Notes: a model not told the origin generated them from the sequence alone. A stretch of DNA of 64,000 bases from Bryoerythrophyllum caledonicum (GCA_963971425.1 OZ020519.1:14834028-14898027); one strand, 5' to 3'; shown: positions 39,359-55,659, numbered from the stretch's first letter. Numbers and translations: made by a program.

Positions 39359-41052
39359 ATGGCGATGGCGATGGCTGTGGCCACCATTTCAAACCACGCT
39401 CTCACAACGCGGCACCACGGCGCCGTGCCCGCTTCAGTTTCCGCATCTTCCTCTCCCTTCTTCTGCGCCGATGCGGTCCCGGGGAGCGCTTGCTGCAGGC
39501 GAGGGAGGAGAACGGAGAGGGGATTTTCATCGATAACTTGCGAGTCCAAGAACGAGACGAGAACGCCGCCGACTGCCGATGCGAGTCCGCTGGTGAAGCT
39601 GGCGTGGTACGGCAGCGAGGCGTTCGGGAAGGCCGTGGCCGCGTTCCGGCCGAGCTCCGGCAGCGATGAGGCGGAGGACGTGGAGGTCTACGACGGGCCC
39701 GTGCCGAGGAGCGAGGCCGTGGCGCTCATTCGAAAGGATTACGAGCGCTCTTACTTTGTTACAGGTGAGGTGTCCGCATTTCAACGTAGGGCGTCTTGAG
39801 AAAGTTTTCCGGTGTAGGAGTCGTCGCGACATGGAACACGGAGTTTTTAAATTTTTGTGTGGAATGATTAACGTTACGTAGAGAATTATGTACTCTCTGT
39901 TCAATCTTGAGCCTTAAATGAGTTGCAAACTATTCAGCTTCAAATGTTGCCAACGATTTAGCTTAGATTGCTGCAAATTGACCTGCTTGAAATGTTGCGA
40001 AATATCCAGCCGAAATCTTGCAGACTATTCAGCTAAACATGTTGCAGACTCTTCAGGTCTAATGTGTCAATTGTAGTACTCTGTTGTTTTTCTCTTTCTT
40101 ATGCTGCAGTAATTCTGGAGATGGTACTTTTGAAGAATATGACTAGTTTTTTTTCAAGTGTAATAGTGTAGATGCCGATTCAAAGATGATCAAGACTCCT
40201 GCGATTGGTGTGGTACTGCTAGAATGCTAATTTTGATGGTCTAATCCGCAACTATTGTTGTCCCCCCCCCCCCCCCTTTGTAGGGAACATGAACATGGGA
40301 ATATACGAAGCCGACTGCGAGTTTGCGGATCCCTTCGTATCATTCAGAGGCCTGAAGAGATTCAAGCAAAATGTGAGCAACCTGGGATCGTTTATGGAGG
40401 AATCTAGTTTGAAAATAACCGATTGGCAAGAATATGAGGTAACACAAGCTTACATTATTCGACATGGTTTTTCAAACTTTCAAGACTTAATTCTGCCTCT
40501 TTCGTTCTCTTTTCGGATTTTTCACACATGTTGTTTTGTTGTGTTTGTGCAGGATAGAATTTACGCTAAATGGCGATTCAACTGCATCTTAGGACTCCCT
40601 TGGCGTCCCATTTTGGCAGGTACGAGTAAGCTAGTCTCTGATGTGGCATGCTTGTCCATCACTAGTAATTCTCTGCTGCAATCCGTTATTTCTGAACCCT
40701 TTTCCAGAGCGAGAGTGGCTCTGGACTCTCTATTCTTTTTCGCTTACGATGGTGTTTCCTTCTGAGTGTTGCAGCAACAGGGAGCACTGAATATTTCTTT
40801 GACAGCAATTCTGGCAAAATTTGCAAGTAAGTTTCCTTGAGTCTCCCATTCTTCATTTGTAGATAACACTTATTTAGAATGAACTCGAGAAAACTTGCTT
40901 CAAAGGTTAAACTTTGCAGGGTCCTCTTTGCGACTAACAATAGTTGATGTTGCGTTGATTTAAACAGGCACGTTGAGAACTGGGATATTTCTCCTGCTGA
41001 CGGGGTCCGCCAACTGTTTAAACCCAATCCCAAGCGGAAGAAGAGCTCGTGA
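39359..41052 (+). CDS. Chloroplast-type DUF2358 protein (NTF2-like fold)
   Basis: Five exons, all with GT-AG introns: 39359-39764, 40284-40438, 40553-40619, 40775-40826 and 40968-41052, giving 254 residues. The N-terminus (MAMAMAVATISNHALTTRHH, Ser/Ala-rich, Arg-rich) looks like a chloroplast transit peptide. The conserved core reads IYEADCEFADPFVSFRGLKR, NVSNLGSFMEES, KWRFNCILGLPWRPILAATG, STEYFFDSNSGKICKHVENW and DGVRQLFKP, which is the DUF2358 pattern of plant plastid proteins. The family has an NTF2/SnoaL-like fold; no enzyme activity is established. Exon phases join cleanly across all four introns. Intron 1 ends after a run of about 15 C. A part copy of exon 1 and intron 1 lies at 20605-20830. 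Confidence 0.88.
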
Positions 41053-41727
41053 TCCATCGAGTCAAATCTGTGAAGTAGCTTTGTGATATATTGCTCAGTT
41101 GAGAGTATCTTCAGCCAATTGGTTCTTGTAACAATAGACATGCTTCACGTCGGCCTCAAAAATAGAGGTTGTAATTCTCGGTTTTTGTAACATGTTTTCA
41201 GAACTAGAAATAAACCCAGAGGTTCGTCTTACTGATGAAGAAAAGTAAAAAGCAACACGAACACATTCTAATGTTGAAGCAAAGTCTGTCGTGCGCAGGA
41301 ACACTTAGAGATGGCAACGCTTGGTTGCAGTATGATACAAATCAACGGCACCTGTGAGTTAAAATCGCATCCTCCAGGAAACAATGAGCTTATTATTGCA
41401 CGAATCTAACACAGGTGCAAAGAACAGAAATAATAGTGGGTGTCGAGAAGGAACACTAGGAGGGTGGAAAAGAGACTCCCACAAAGTAGAAGACAGAGCC
41501 TCGTCCTTTCCTTCACATCTTTCTACTACAGAACTAGGGTGGCATTCACTGTTAAAGTGGTAATGAAGACTATTTTCTTCTGAAGGACCTGGGTAGTGAC
41601 GTTCACCAGTGGTTAAATTGCTGATGAAGGTTATTCTACTGGTAATGACAATGAATGATAACGAAGATTATTGGTCCCTTCCTGTCATTAAGGAGCTAAT
41701 AAAAACATTATTGTACAGACTTGCAAA
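41053..41727. other. Space between convergent DUF2358 and CASP-like genes
   Basis: It holds the two 3' UTRs. A weak duplication (TGGTAATGAAGACTATTTTC and TGCTGATGAAGGTTATTCTA) lies at about 41555-41650. No gene seen. Confidence 0.4.
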
Positions 41728-42878
41728 TCAAAGAATGAGGTAGGGCGCCAAGCTGTAGACTGCAATGAGCGAGGACAATAGCATGCAAAAGAACGACAAG
41801 AAGGTGAAAGCCACCGCGGCCTCTACATGCCCACAAAACACCGTGATTCCGCCGTCCCTGCAACCGTTTCCATAGTCGTCAAGCACTCCGTTGCGGTTAA
41901 TCAATAGCGCAACCGACGCTCCAGCAGCCCCCGCCGCCATGAGGAGGAATGCAAACAGCTGCCCACCACCACAACAAAGGTCAGAAATACACGGTGAAGT
42001 TTGCTATTCAAAGACCATCGATGTTGCTATTTCCTTGTATATTGTGTACTCCTACCGACTAACAAGCACCATTGATGCCCACATTGATCTTCTCTTTCCA
42101 CCTATAATCTGTTACCGATGTGATCCATTCCAATACAACAATTTTGAATTGTATTCTACTTGCCAATTCGTTCCAAATACAACAATTACGAACTGTATGT
42201 GTATACAACAATTACGAACTGGTTCTGGAGTTTGGGGGTTACACTCCCATGCTTGGTAGAGATGGTAACAAACTGGGAACTCAGAAGTTGGAGGGCATTT
42301 TGCTTTTCACCTGGTCGCATCCAAAGGTGATGAACAAGTAGAGTTTGTTGGTAGGTGTTCCGGATACCAGAAACATGATACTGATGATAATCTGCCCCAG
42401 GGTGTACAAAACCACCAGCACGTTGATTGCCAGGAGAAAGCTGCGGACGTCCAAAATACACCAGGAGTTACGAAATCTCAATGGGAGAATAATGGTACAG
42501 CAGGTGAAGGGATGGACACTCACAAAATATTCGAAACCCTAAACTCACAGTACGTTATCGTAAGTCGGATGGATCAGCAGAAAAAGTTAACGATGCGCAC
42601 CTGAACGAGGTGAAATTGTTGAAAACCGCACCGTTCTGCTCCGCGGACGCCATCAAGCTAAATGCGATCACGCTGAGAACGAACTGCGACACGCGCAGGG
42701 CCAAGTTGACACCGGAGATGTGGCTGATGTTCTTCTTCACTGCTTGCAATGCCGGGCTCGGCGTGTGCGTGTAGTACCGGCCCCCCTCGGGCGCCACCGC
42801 CGCCCCGTTCGCCCCCTCCGCTGCTGCGAAAGGCGGCATCGCCCCAGCGGCCCCTCCTACCGGCTCCCCCGCATTCAT
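41728..42878 (-). CDS. CASP-like membrane protein
   Basis: Three exons on the minus strand (42878-42601, 42440-42311, 41958-41728) give 212 residues and clean phases. The start MNAGEPVGG follows a GGGAGAG context; an upstream in-frame Met at 42938 lies before a possible splice site. After an Ala/Gly/Pro-rich N-terminus there are four membrane spans: LALRVSQFVLSVIAFSLMAS, FLLAINVLVVLYTLGQIIIS, a third running across exons 2-3 (FGCDQLFAFLLMAAGAAGAS), and VAFTFLSFFCMLLSSLIAVY. The Arg in span 1 and the Asp in span 3 are the charged residues conserved in the CASP/MARVEL family. The C-terminus is short. CASP-like proteins form plasma-membrane scaffolds; the specific role of this one is unknown. 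Confidence 0.88.
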
Positions 42879-42959
42879 CTCTCCCACCTCAAAACTCCGT
42901 GGCTTTGACAAGTCTCGAAAACCTGCCACACAACACACGAGGTCGAAAAGTGGAGAGAT

Positions 42960-44354
42960 GAGAAGAGGGGTGCGACGTCCTACTCCCCCTGTCTAGCAAT
43001 CAGATCTAAACCAGGGCAGAGAAGAGAGGGTGCATTCCCCACCTCCTGAACTTCTCACCACCGACAAATGCTTGCGCGTTTATCCGTGACTTCGACGATT
43101 CAAGAAAATCCTGCCTCACGACCAGGCTGGTACATTCAAAAATGTTGCTCCGACAGATTGAATTTGCTAGAGATCTGGGAAGAAATGAGAAAGAGGAATA
43201 TTCAGGGGCCTCCCTGGCTAGTAAGAAGGGAGAGAAGGTTCCGCGTTCCAAAATCTAACAAGAGGAGAGTTGGCGTGTGTGATCAGTGACTCAAGACCTA
43301 GAAGAAGAGCGAGCAGATCTAACTTTGAATGCAGCGAAGAGGGAACTCATGCACAGGCGTGGGATCAGAGATGAAGGAGTTGTTTTTAGCTTACCAGCAA
43401 ACAGTACTTGCTTGGAAGGCGCTGGAAGTTCGCTGCAAGACACGCTGTCTGCCAACCTCGCACTCCACCGACGATACCGTCAAAATTTCAACGCTGGTGT
43501 TGGTATACCATAACAAACAAGAGACTAAGGAACATACCAATCTGACTAACATGACTTGAGGGAGAAACGGAAGAGGTAACTTCTTCATACGAGATATTGA
43601 AATCTTATAACTCTGAGTTGATTTTGCCTCTCCAGAACGAACAAAGACAGCCAAACTCGCTTGGCTAGCTTTCAAGCAACTCTAATGGGGAGACTTGGTA
43701 CCTAACACGAAAAGAAGTCACATGGACACAATGTTCCAGTTGAGAAAGAAAAAGTGGATGTTCCTGAAGAAAGTGAATGGCAGTAAACTGGAATACGAAT
43801 CATGATTTGAGTATTCTCACTAGATGCTCAATGAGGTATGGGGGAATGGCCTCGACTTGATTCTACGACATTAAATTATTTTCACAGACACTTCACTTCA
43901 ATGAGGTGAAGAAGCAAGTGCTGTAAAGAAACTACCTGAGTTGACAGTTGGGCAGGTGCTATAGAGATGAATGGTGCTGCCGTAGAGTTGACAATTGCAC
44001 TTTTTTGAGGCGGGTAGTAGTGAAGGAAAGTTCTTGGCAACCTTCATTGTTTTCACCTTAAAACGCATAGAAATTAAGGATTTTATTTTTTTTTATAAAT
44101 TTAATATTGTTAGAATATGACATAATGATTCTATTCACTATTTGGATTTCAGATCCAACAATTATCTCTCTTTTTAAAAAATAAAATTGTTGTTCTCTGT
44201 AAAAAGCCACTTTCTATCCCCCTGGTCAGGGCATGTCCATTTTTCTTATTGTAAACACCTCCATCACTTGAGATTTTTGGCATGCCATGGCTTAACACAA
44301 GGTAGATGGATCCATTGAGTTTATGCAATGTGTAATGGAAAAATATGCCATTAT
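42960..44354. other. Upstream region of the CASP-like gene, no gene seen
   Basis: Possible 5' UTR and promoter of the minus-strand CASP-like gene. Short frames on both strands have no recognisable similarity and look like chance. Confidence 0.4.
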
Positions 44355-44545
44355 CTTGAGTCAAAGTCTGCTAGACCAATTTAGGCACAGTAGAAAAAAA
44401 AAATTACTCTTCAAATGCATTTATCTTTTGATCCTTATGGTCAAAGTTTACGAAAAAATTATGGTGTTCTCTCGTAGTAGTTAACTTGAAGATCCAATGG
44501 TTGAAAATAGTGAAAAAGGCGTTTGAACAAGTCTAATAATATCTC
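44355..44545 (+). repeat. Dispersed repeat family E, copy 2
   Basis: Matches 32628-32812 in order. It ends shortly before CTTTTAGGGGGTTAAGG (44596-44612), which looks like a TTAA-type MITE end. Confidence 0.6.
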
Positions 44546-44619
44546 ATGTCAAAGTGGCAGTTTTGGGTGGTTTTGGTGAAGCGCAAGGCCCGGTCTTTTA
44601 GGGGGTTAAGGTGATTACA

Positions 44620-45540
44620 GCGTTGGAGATGGAACACACAGAAAGGAGCAAACAGAACTGAGGCACTGAAACGCTGATAGCAAAAAGCATCTAAAACATT
44701 AAAAAACGAAAGGATACTGCCAGCGAAAACGTGTGTCTTGGAAAAATCGGGGATGATGCCTGAGAACAATGACAGCTCGTTCCTGCATTCACATACATTC
44801 GGACAGATGACTTGAATTTCTTAAGGGATGAAAAGAGCAATAAAAAAAGCATTCACCCGAATAAAAATGCTTGAATGAAGGGTTGAAGTGTACTTACTTC
44901 AGTTTTATCTCCTCGCTTGCCAGGGATGCTAGAGTCTGCTTCTAAGCTTCGAAAGACTGCAGCTGCTCTTCTAATCCATCCAGGTGATCTTCAATCGATG
45001 TGCATGATCAGAAAAGCCAACCAGCCGACAGTCAGCATCTACAACGGTTTCGAAGACCGCTCTAACACCTCACTCCACAAAATCTCATTGCAATATATCT
45101 GCAGGAGATAAGAACCGGAACATATTTCAGGGTGGCAATTTATTTCGTCAACGATCTACAGAAAGAAGAACAGCATCTGGCAGTAGCTCGAGCTTTCTCT
45201 TCTCCAATACGAGCTTCTGCTAGGTTACTCCTCATCATCTCCAACTCCTCATCCTTCAGGTTAGATTTTTGCGCACTTGAAAACAATCTGTTCCTTAGCT
45301 TTCACCTTTTCACGCAAACCTGTGTCGCTAAAGGTCAGCGAGGCAGAAAATTGCAGATGAAGAAACTACACTTGTGTAGACGAGTGCACATTCTGAGCGA
45401 CTTGCTGTATGAGGATACACTCGTCGTCCGTACTGATAATGGTACTGAGGCTCACCATGGCCGCAATCGTCTCCTCAGACTCCTCCAATTCGCCCTCCGA
45501 ATACATGCTCGCAGATAACAATAATCAAAGCCCTCGCAAT
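44620..45540. other. Intergenic, no recognised gene
   Basis: Short plus-strand frames (for example 44917-45111) have mixed composition but no start, splice or family support. I see nothing else. Confidence 0.35.
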
Positions 45541-45559
45541 GCAACCGACCTGAAAGAGC

Positions 45560-46020
45560 GTCAACCGTCCCGGAATCACGCATTGACCGTAAACATTAGA
45601 GCGCACGACAAAGAGAGCCATAACAGTGAGAACGCCAGAAGTGGAAACCAAGAGAAAAGGAAAAGTCGGATCCCACCTGAAATCAGAATGCGAAACCTCC
45701 CGGAACCACGCACTGATCGTCAACATTTGCCGTGAAACAGAGAGAAGTGAGAAACAGTGAGGATGAAAGACGCAGAACAAAAAATCTCGCCATGCAACCT
45801 CACGAAAAGCGCCAAACGTTCCGGAATCATGCATTGGTCGTGTCAACACTCGAAAGAGAGCCATAAATGCGTGAATGCGAGAAGCGGAAAGTAAAGGCGC
45901 AACGAAATCACGCAATCGCGCCTCACATCAGACCTGGACGAGCGCCAAACGTTCCGGAATCGTGCAATGATCGTAAACACTTGAAACGCCGAGAGCAGGC
46001 GAGAGAGTGAGAAGAAACCG
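45560..46020. repeat. Degenerate tandem repeat, four units of 120-133 bp
   Basis: The core CGGAATCACGCATTGACCGT recurs at 45571, 45701, 45822 and 45955, each followed by GTAAACA/GTCAACA and then GAGAGCC or GAAACAG stretches. The units differ by many substitutions. It lies just beyond the 3' end of the adenosine kinase gene. Confidence 0.75.
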
Positions 46021-46054
46021 TGAAACCCTAGCGAGCTGGTGATGAGAGAGATGG

Positions 46055-46057
<3 letters not shown>

Positions 46058-46096
<39 letters not shown>

Positions 46097-46098
46097 GT
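46058..46098. repeat. GA microsatellite
   Basis: An almost pure (GA)n run of about 40 bp with one GGG interruption. Confidence 0.9.
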
Positions 46099-46342
46099 TA
46101 CTTGAAGAAAATGCACGAACTTGACGAATGGCTCTGACTGAGCAGCGGCGTGGATGGAGAGATTGGCAGGGAATTTGACAAGAGAGATATCGAGAACGAC
46201 AGACCTGACTTACTCACAGTAAAAGCAGTGAAGGCATGAGATGTAATTACCGTATGCATCCCGCTTGAGAGGAATTAAACAAATGTCGAATTTTAGATAA
46301 AAGGTGACTAAATTCTCCTGAGTCTTTTGCCCTAACCATCCT

Positions 46343-50481
<4,139 letters not shown>

Positions 50482-51290
50482 TTAACCCTTTAGCGCCCAC
50501 GGATGTTTATGGAGAAACCAAGAATTCTACTGATTTTTTTCTTTGGACCGGAATTGATGGAAATATAATGACTAATATTAATATCTAACCTTACAAAATT
50601 GAATTTAACCCATGATCTCAACTTTGGGGAAATTTTGCACAACATCCAACCGTTGATGGTATAGATTATAGTGTTTAAAGTTACCGTATATTGGTAGTGA
50701 AAACTGTGGAATTTGGAGGGTGTACTACTTTAACTATCAATAGAGTCTTGCAAGAATTTTTTTACTTTGAATTAGAGCGGTTCACATGTGCACTAGGTTG
50801 ATAGCTTCGCATTGACATATTATATGTGAAGAAAATATTTATACCCAATTATTGGTGATTTTTTTTCTTTTTTCTACTTGGTTGTATGCAAAAATGTTCC
50901 AACCTTATACGAATCAAAATGGAAGTTTTGTATGTGAGGAGAGAGATCGACAATCACAAAACAATGAAGAATGTCTTAAAGACCAAGTTCAATCAAAATT
51001 TAAGACCAAAATCAATGTGCATGTGTGTGAAATACAACATAGTATGTGGCATAGTATTCACTGTATTCACTGTATTTGAGTGTATTTGGTGTATTTATGG
51101 GTTGTATTCCTAGCTTTTCCAAGAGTTCTATAAATCCAAATCATGATCCGATTGTTGGAGAGTGTTCGTGTAACGAGTGCGCGAATCTGAACCTCGTATT
51201 TCGAAGCCTAGTTCCTCATGGATTTCATGCAAATTGAGTTTGAGCACCTCCGGAGTTCCATTTCAGGCTTCCTGGGCGCTAAAGGGTTAA
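50482..51290. mobile_element. piggyBac-like MITE, 809 bp, complete
   Basis: Both ends carry the perfect 18-bp inverted sequence TTAACCCTTTAGCGCCCA. TTAA is the piggyBac target duplication and CCC the usual start of piggyBac termini, so the repeat proper is CCCTTTAGCGCCCA. No transposase is encoded. The interior matches 20152-20600. Confidence 0.88.
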
Positions 51291-51567
51291 GGCCAAGGAG
51301 AATTGACCCCCTCGCTTGTCCTTATCAGAGGTGGGCCCCATCTTAATTGCATGGGGTCATTTTTCTTGCCTTCTTGTTTTGGGGGGTCCAAAGGCTTTTT
51401 TTGGATTTTTTTGACAAATTTGGGAACTACGACCATTGTTTGCCCACGAGGTCCTTCTCTTGCTATAAATAGGGCCCCATCCAAAAACAAAATAGGGGCC
51501 AGGTTTGGCCCCACCACTCGTGGCCCCCACGGGTAAGGACGAGGGAGGGGGTCAATTCTCCCTGGCC
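51291..51567. mobile_element. MITE family G, copy 1
   Basis: About 277 bp with terminal inverted repeats of about 22 bp (GGCCAAGGAGAATTGACC at the left, inverse at the right with one mismatch). It directly abuts the TTAA of the preceding piggyBac-like MITE. Confidence 0.82.
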
Positions 51568-51592
51568 ACTAAATACCATGCCTAGAATCGTC

Positions 51593-51867
51593 GCCCAGGG
51601 CAATTGACCCCCTCGATGGTACTTACCCGACAGGGCCATGAGGTTGTGGGGCCAAATCCGGCCCCTATTTTGTTTTTGGATGGGGCCCTATTTATAGCAA
51701 GGGAGGGTCCACAGGGGTAAACAATGGCCGTAGGTTCCAAATTTGTCGAAAGAATCCAAAAAAAGCCTCTGGACCCCCCAAAATAAGAGGGCCAGAAAAC
51801 TGACCCCATACAATGAGGACGGGCCCACCTCGGGTAGGTACCAACGAGAGGTCAATTCGCCCTGGGC
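51593..51867. mobile_element. MITE family G, copy 2 (opposite orientation)
   Basis: About 275 bp with terminal repeats GCCCAGGGCAATTGACC and a close inverse. The interior is the reverse of copy 1 (GGCCCCTATTTTGTTTTTGG against CCAAAAACAAAATAGGGGCC). The two lie only 25 bp apart. Confidence 0.82.
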
Positions 51868-53560
51868 AGAATGGTCCCCATTGCATCAATTATTGTCATC
51901 GAGTTCAGGAGTCCTATTTTAGAGTCTTTTCTGACCGGTGGATTACCACACACCGTCAGCCTATGTCATCATTCCGCCACTAGGCACTTTGCTTTCCAGA
52001 GAATGCTGAGAAGAAGAGTCAAACTTGGAGACTAGGGACGGAGCATGAGGCCAATCTGACCTTCTTGAGACAGTTCAAGTGTTTGGAAATGAAGCATCTC
52101 TAATAACGGTATTGCTTTAAAAAACACTGTACTGTACAATGCTTTCGCCACGCGATTGGATACCATTGTTCCATTCCAATCCGAAATGGATTTCCTTTCC
52201 GTGGGCTGCTTGAAATAGACCACAAAAGGAGAGCATGGTAGTCACATTTCATAATCTAGGCTAAGATTTAAGCTAGTCACATTCGATGAATCACGGTTTC
52301 GGGTTGTTTCTAAGACGGCTAAAAGGAATTGGAAAAGACCACCGACATACTTACTCCCAATAAACCTAGCTTACGTGCAAAGACATACATGAAACCTGAT
52401 ATAATTGTTCTCCAACTGATTCCAATGGCAAATCAAACAAATATCTGAGGAAACAAAGGTCATAAGTTGGCGTGATCTAATCACAAGCTCACCCGAGGGC
52501 AATCGTGACAAGGCTGTCGTTGAGGATCGTGGAGTCTCTGTGTATCCTCACAACCAGTGAAAAGTGAAATTATCCTGATAAAGTTGGGCTCCACAGCGAG
52601 TTTGTCAGCTCGTCACCCAAATTTAATATATCCAATAGTTGTTCCACAGTTGAATTGTAAAGAGTAAAGCATTCCATGACAGGATTCAGGGTAACGATTC
52701 TACTGAAAAGCACACAACGGATTTCCTCCGGAAACTGCATAAGTACATGCTAAACAGGCTTTGGTGATGATGTGTCACGCATGTATGCCATACACATCGT
52801 GAATCGCATTAACGCAACGTTGATATTGAGAGGCATAACGTACCGACCTTGAAAATCTCCTGGAAAACCAAAACTTGAGTTAATAACATACTCTCTTGAA
52901 TAGCATTTATGATATTCCGAAGAGTTTCAGATGCCGAAACTTCCCTGGCGAACTCCCAGCTTTGTAACACCCTGATAGAAAGGGTCGGAAACTCTTCGAA
53001 AACAGGATAACTGTTTCTATTTGTACGGCCCTCGATCTCACTCTGCAACTCTGGTTATACTTTCTCAAATTTCCGGCAGATCCGGAGATCAAACAGCGGG
53101 CTGGAATAACATATTCCTGCAATTTTCCAGTGGTTCACTACTCCACTGATACCAGGCATTTACGAAACATATAAGGATGGTGCTTCTTTCGTAGTCCAAC
53201 GACTAAGTCGTTAAGGCTGAGCACGCACACGTCACTACTGTAGACAATATCAGCCTTCGGATGATCTATCCGGAGGCCAGGTGAGAAATTTATCATTTGT
53301 GCAAGCCCTAAAGCGTGACATGCTGCGACGCATTTACTGCTAACGTAGACCTAAACCAACGCCAGAATGAGCAAGTGCAAGGACGAGCCTCACAACGATG
53401 TTCCTAAAATGTACCATCCGATATGATCAACCTAAACGTCATCAGCCGGCGCAGCTACTCCGCCAGAATTGCGTGACAGGAAAGAAACAAAATTTCGAGC
53501 TCCGAAAAAAAAACGACGAGGAAAAACGAGCGAAATCAACGCGGAGCTACTAATCTCTAA
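51868..53560. other. Intergenic between MITE cluster and SERF-like gene
   Basis: I see no gene, RNA gene or clear repeat. Short frames on both strands lack similarity and splice support. Confidence 0.4.
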
Positions 53561-53564
53561 ACGA

Positions 53565-53589
53565 GGACGCAACTACTTAGGTTGCGTCC
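53565..53589. repeat. Hairpin GGACGCAAC/GTTGCGTCC in the SERF 3' region
   Basis: A perfect 9-bp stem with a 7-nt loop; a third copy of the arm (AAGGACGCAACTACT) follows at about 53598. It lies some 100 bp past the SERF-like stop on the transcribed side and could sit in the 3' UTR. Confidence 0.6.
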
Positions 53590-53686
53590 TTCTCTCTAAG
53601 GACGCAACTACTCGGCAACATCCCGTGACAGAGAGGAAACCACAATTTCCAGCTGCATGAAAACGACGAGCAATAAAACGCACCGA

Positions 53687-53878
53687 TCATTTTTTCGGCG
53701 CAGGAGCAGCCGAGGACGAAGGCGCCTTGTCGGCCTTCTTGGCGAGCTTCTCCTGGAGCGCCTTGGCGTCGCGCTCGCGGCGCTGCTCGGGCGTGAGGCC
53801 GTCGCCGGCGGTCTTGCCGCCCTTGGCGCGCGCAGCCGCGCGCTCGCGGTCCTTCTCTCTCTGGTTGCCCCTCGTCAT
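53687..53878 (-). CDS. SERF/4F5-family small protein
   Basis: A single-exon frame of 63 residues reading MTRGNQREKDRERAAARAKG, then LTPEQRRERDAKALQEKLAK and an Ala/Pro/Lys tail. This is the plant SERF-like (small EDRK-rich factor, 4F5) pattern: a basic, disordered, highly charged protein. Animal and yeast relatives promote protein aggregation and bind nucleic acids; the plant role is not established. The gene is GC-rich, as is its promoter. Both the start (ATGACGAGGGGC) and length fit the family. Confidence 0.88.
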   Translation of the reverse strand: MTRGNQREKDRERAAARAKGGKTAGDGLTPEQRRERDAKALQEKLAKKADKAPSSSAAPAPKK

Positions 53879-54089
53879 GGCGAGGCTGCAGCAGCGTCAA
53901 TGCGGGGGGCAGGGCGGGGGTGTGCGGGCGCTGTGCGGGGAGCCGAGGGGGCGTGGCTATGGCGATTCAAGGTCGGGTGTCTGGATGGAGGGGGAGTGAG
54001 TGTGCGAGCGTCGGAGGGGCCTGGGCAATAAGGTCTCCTCCGACGCCATTTTTCCTGCGTCTCCTGCCCGGCGCTGGCCATTCTGCCCG

Positions 54090-54262
54090 CCCACCGGGTC
54101 CGTTCAGCCCCCCGTCCCCGCCCCACAGCCCTGGGTCGGGTCAACATACCCGCCGTCGCATCAACATAACCGCTGTCGCATCTCCATACCCGCCGTCGCA
54201 TCACCATACCCGCCGTCGCATCATGCTCGCCCACATCCCGGTTCTCCGCCTTGGGCTCCCAC
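54090..54262. repeat. GC-rich repeat with a 20-bp minisatellite; inverted relative at 63.5 kb
   Basis: A 20-bp unit (ATACCCGCCGTCGCATCACC in phase) is repeated four times at 54141-54220. The surrounding sequence (CAGCCCCCCGTCCCCGCCCC before, CATGCTCGCCCACATCCCGG after) matches the reverse of about 63510-63685, where the unit is present about once. Confidence 0.75.
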
Positions 54263-54271
54263 ATCCACTAA

Positions 54272-54634
54272 GAGCATCTCCACCCTGGCAGAGAAATACC
54301 CACGGTAGACCGGGAGATCCCCGTCAGGGCTTGAGATAGTTTGCAGGTCGCTTACGAAATGGCGCACCCGCAAACAACTAACCGGGAAGCCTGTCAACGG
54401 TAACCCGACGGGATGCGACGCAAACAACCACGTGGCATTGTATGATTTGCTTCCCTGGACGGAAATTTTTGGTGTCCGCCCTGTACTTTTGAGAATTTCC
54501 CTGTTTTGATGAGCCGACGCCACTAGCTCGGAGGATCGGGACGCCAGCCTGGGCCCCGCGGTGTGGCACTTTTCCTCGTTTTAAGCCCCATTCCGGCATT
54601 TGTACCGAGGCCTTGTGCCATGGTGGAGATGCTC
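54272..54634. mobile_element. Tourist-like (PIF/Harbinger) MITE, 363 bp
   Basis: The termini GAGCATCTCCACCCTGGC and its inverse (one mismatch) are flanked by TAA on both sides (54269-54271 and 54635-54637), the 3-bp duplication typical of PIF/Harbinger MITEs. The GAGCATCTCCA end is common among plant MITEs. Confidence 0.88.
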
Positions 54635-54639
54635 TAATC

Positions 54640-55659
54640 CCCTTGACAATTAACCTCGCCCTTGCATTTGTGAGCGGTGGGCCCTCCGTCGAGCCCTATT
54701 TCTTAATTTAGGGGGCCTCTGGCACTTTTTAAAGAAATTTTGAGTTCATTTTCGGAACTGGAGACCTTCTAAACTTTCACATCATTATTATTTTAAATTT
54801 TTAAAATTTTTTATCAACAATATAAAAATAGGGGGTTTTTTGCTCTACCAAAGAGTACCTGCTTGTCATTAATACGAGGGTGAGGTTTATTGTCAAAGCA
54901 CCAAACCTTCCTACATATGTCGTCTCTCCCGTAGCTACCAAAACCCTACTACACTTGGACAACTCCGACGTGAAAATTTCATAAATTGTTTTCTTGAAAC
55001 AACAAGATTTGAGATTTTTCAGAGGATGAGTGCGTTCCTATATTTGTAGCCCTAAGGAAGTGCAATTTCTACACATTGGGTGTTGTGCCACTCTTTGTGT
55101 ATGTATTTTTTTGTAGCGCAAGAATACAATTGTGGTCATATGCCTGCTCATGCACTCATTAAAGCTTCTCGGTGGCTGAGATGAGACTTGAAGACTAATA
55201 TTTGCTGAATGTCATTGTCGTCTAGAACCTATGGATGTCAAGTACTTCATCAAACAAAGGTGGTGTTCTTTAAAGTATGTAGACAATAAGATTTGGAAGT
55301 TCTCTTGGGAACAATAAGTTTTGATGCTTTTATTGTAGGTGATGCAAGCTTTAGAGCTTCTCTGTTGCTGAATCAAGACTTTTAGAATAATCTTTGATTA
55401 TAGTTTAGAAGTGTTGGATGTCAAAATTTCTATAAAGGGCTATGGTTTCCATTAAAATATCCGAACCATAACATTTGAATGTTCACCCTTTTATAAATTT
55501 TTTACCTTGTGTCAAAGATTTGGAGCTTGCTATTTTATTACGGACAAGTGGTTTAGGTGAAGGTGCTAGATTCTTGTATTGATCACTGCCAGAGAGTGTC
55601 GATGAAGCCTGTTAATGATTCACTAGTTCACAAGTGACAATTAAATGAACTAAAGATAT
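54640..55659. other. AT-rich spacer before the LTR element
   Basis: No gene seen. A diverged duplication with period about 190 bp (AAAGCTTCTCGGTGGCTGAG at about 55162; TAGAGCTTCTCTGTTGCTGA at about 55351) is present, possibly with a third weak copy near 55521. Confidence 0.4.

Noticed and set aside
53657-54339. Plus-strand frames opposite and beside the SERF-like gene
   Set aside because: GC-rich shadow frames (Arg/Ala/Pro-rich) arising from the real minus-strand gene and the minisatellite.
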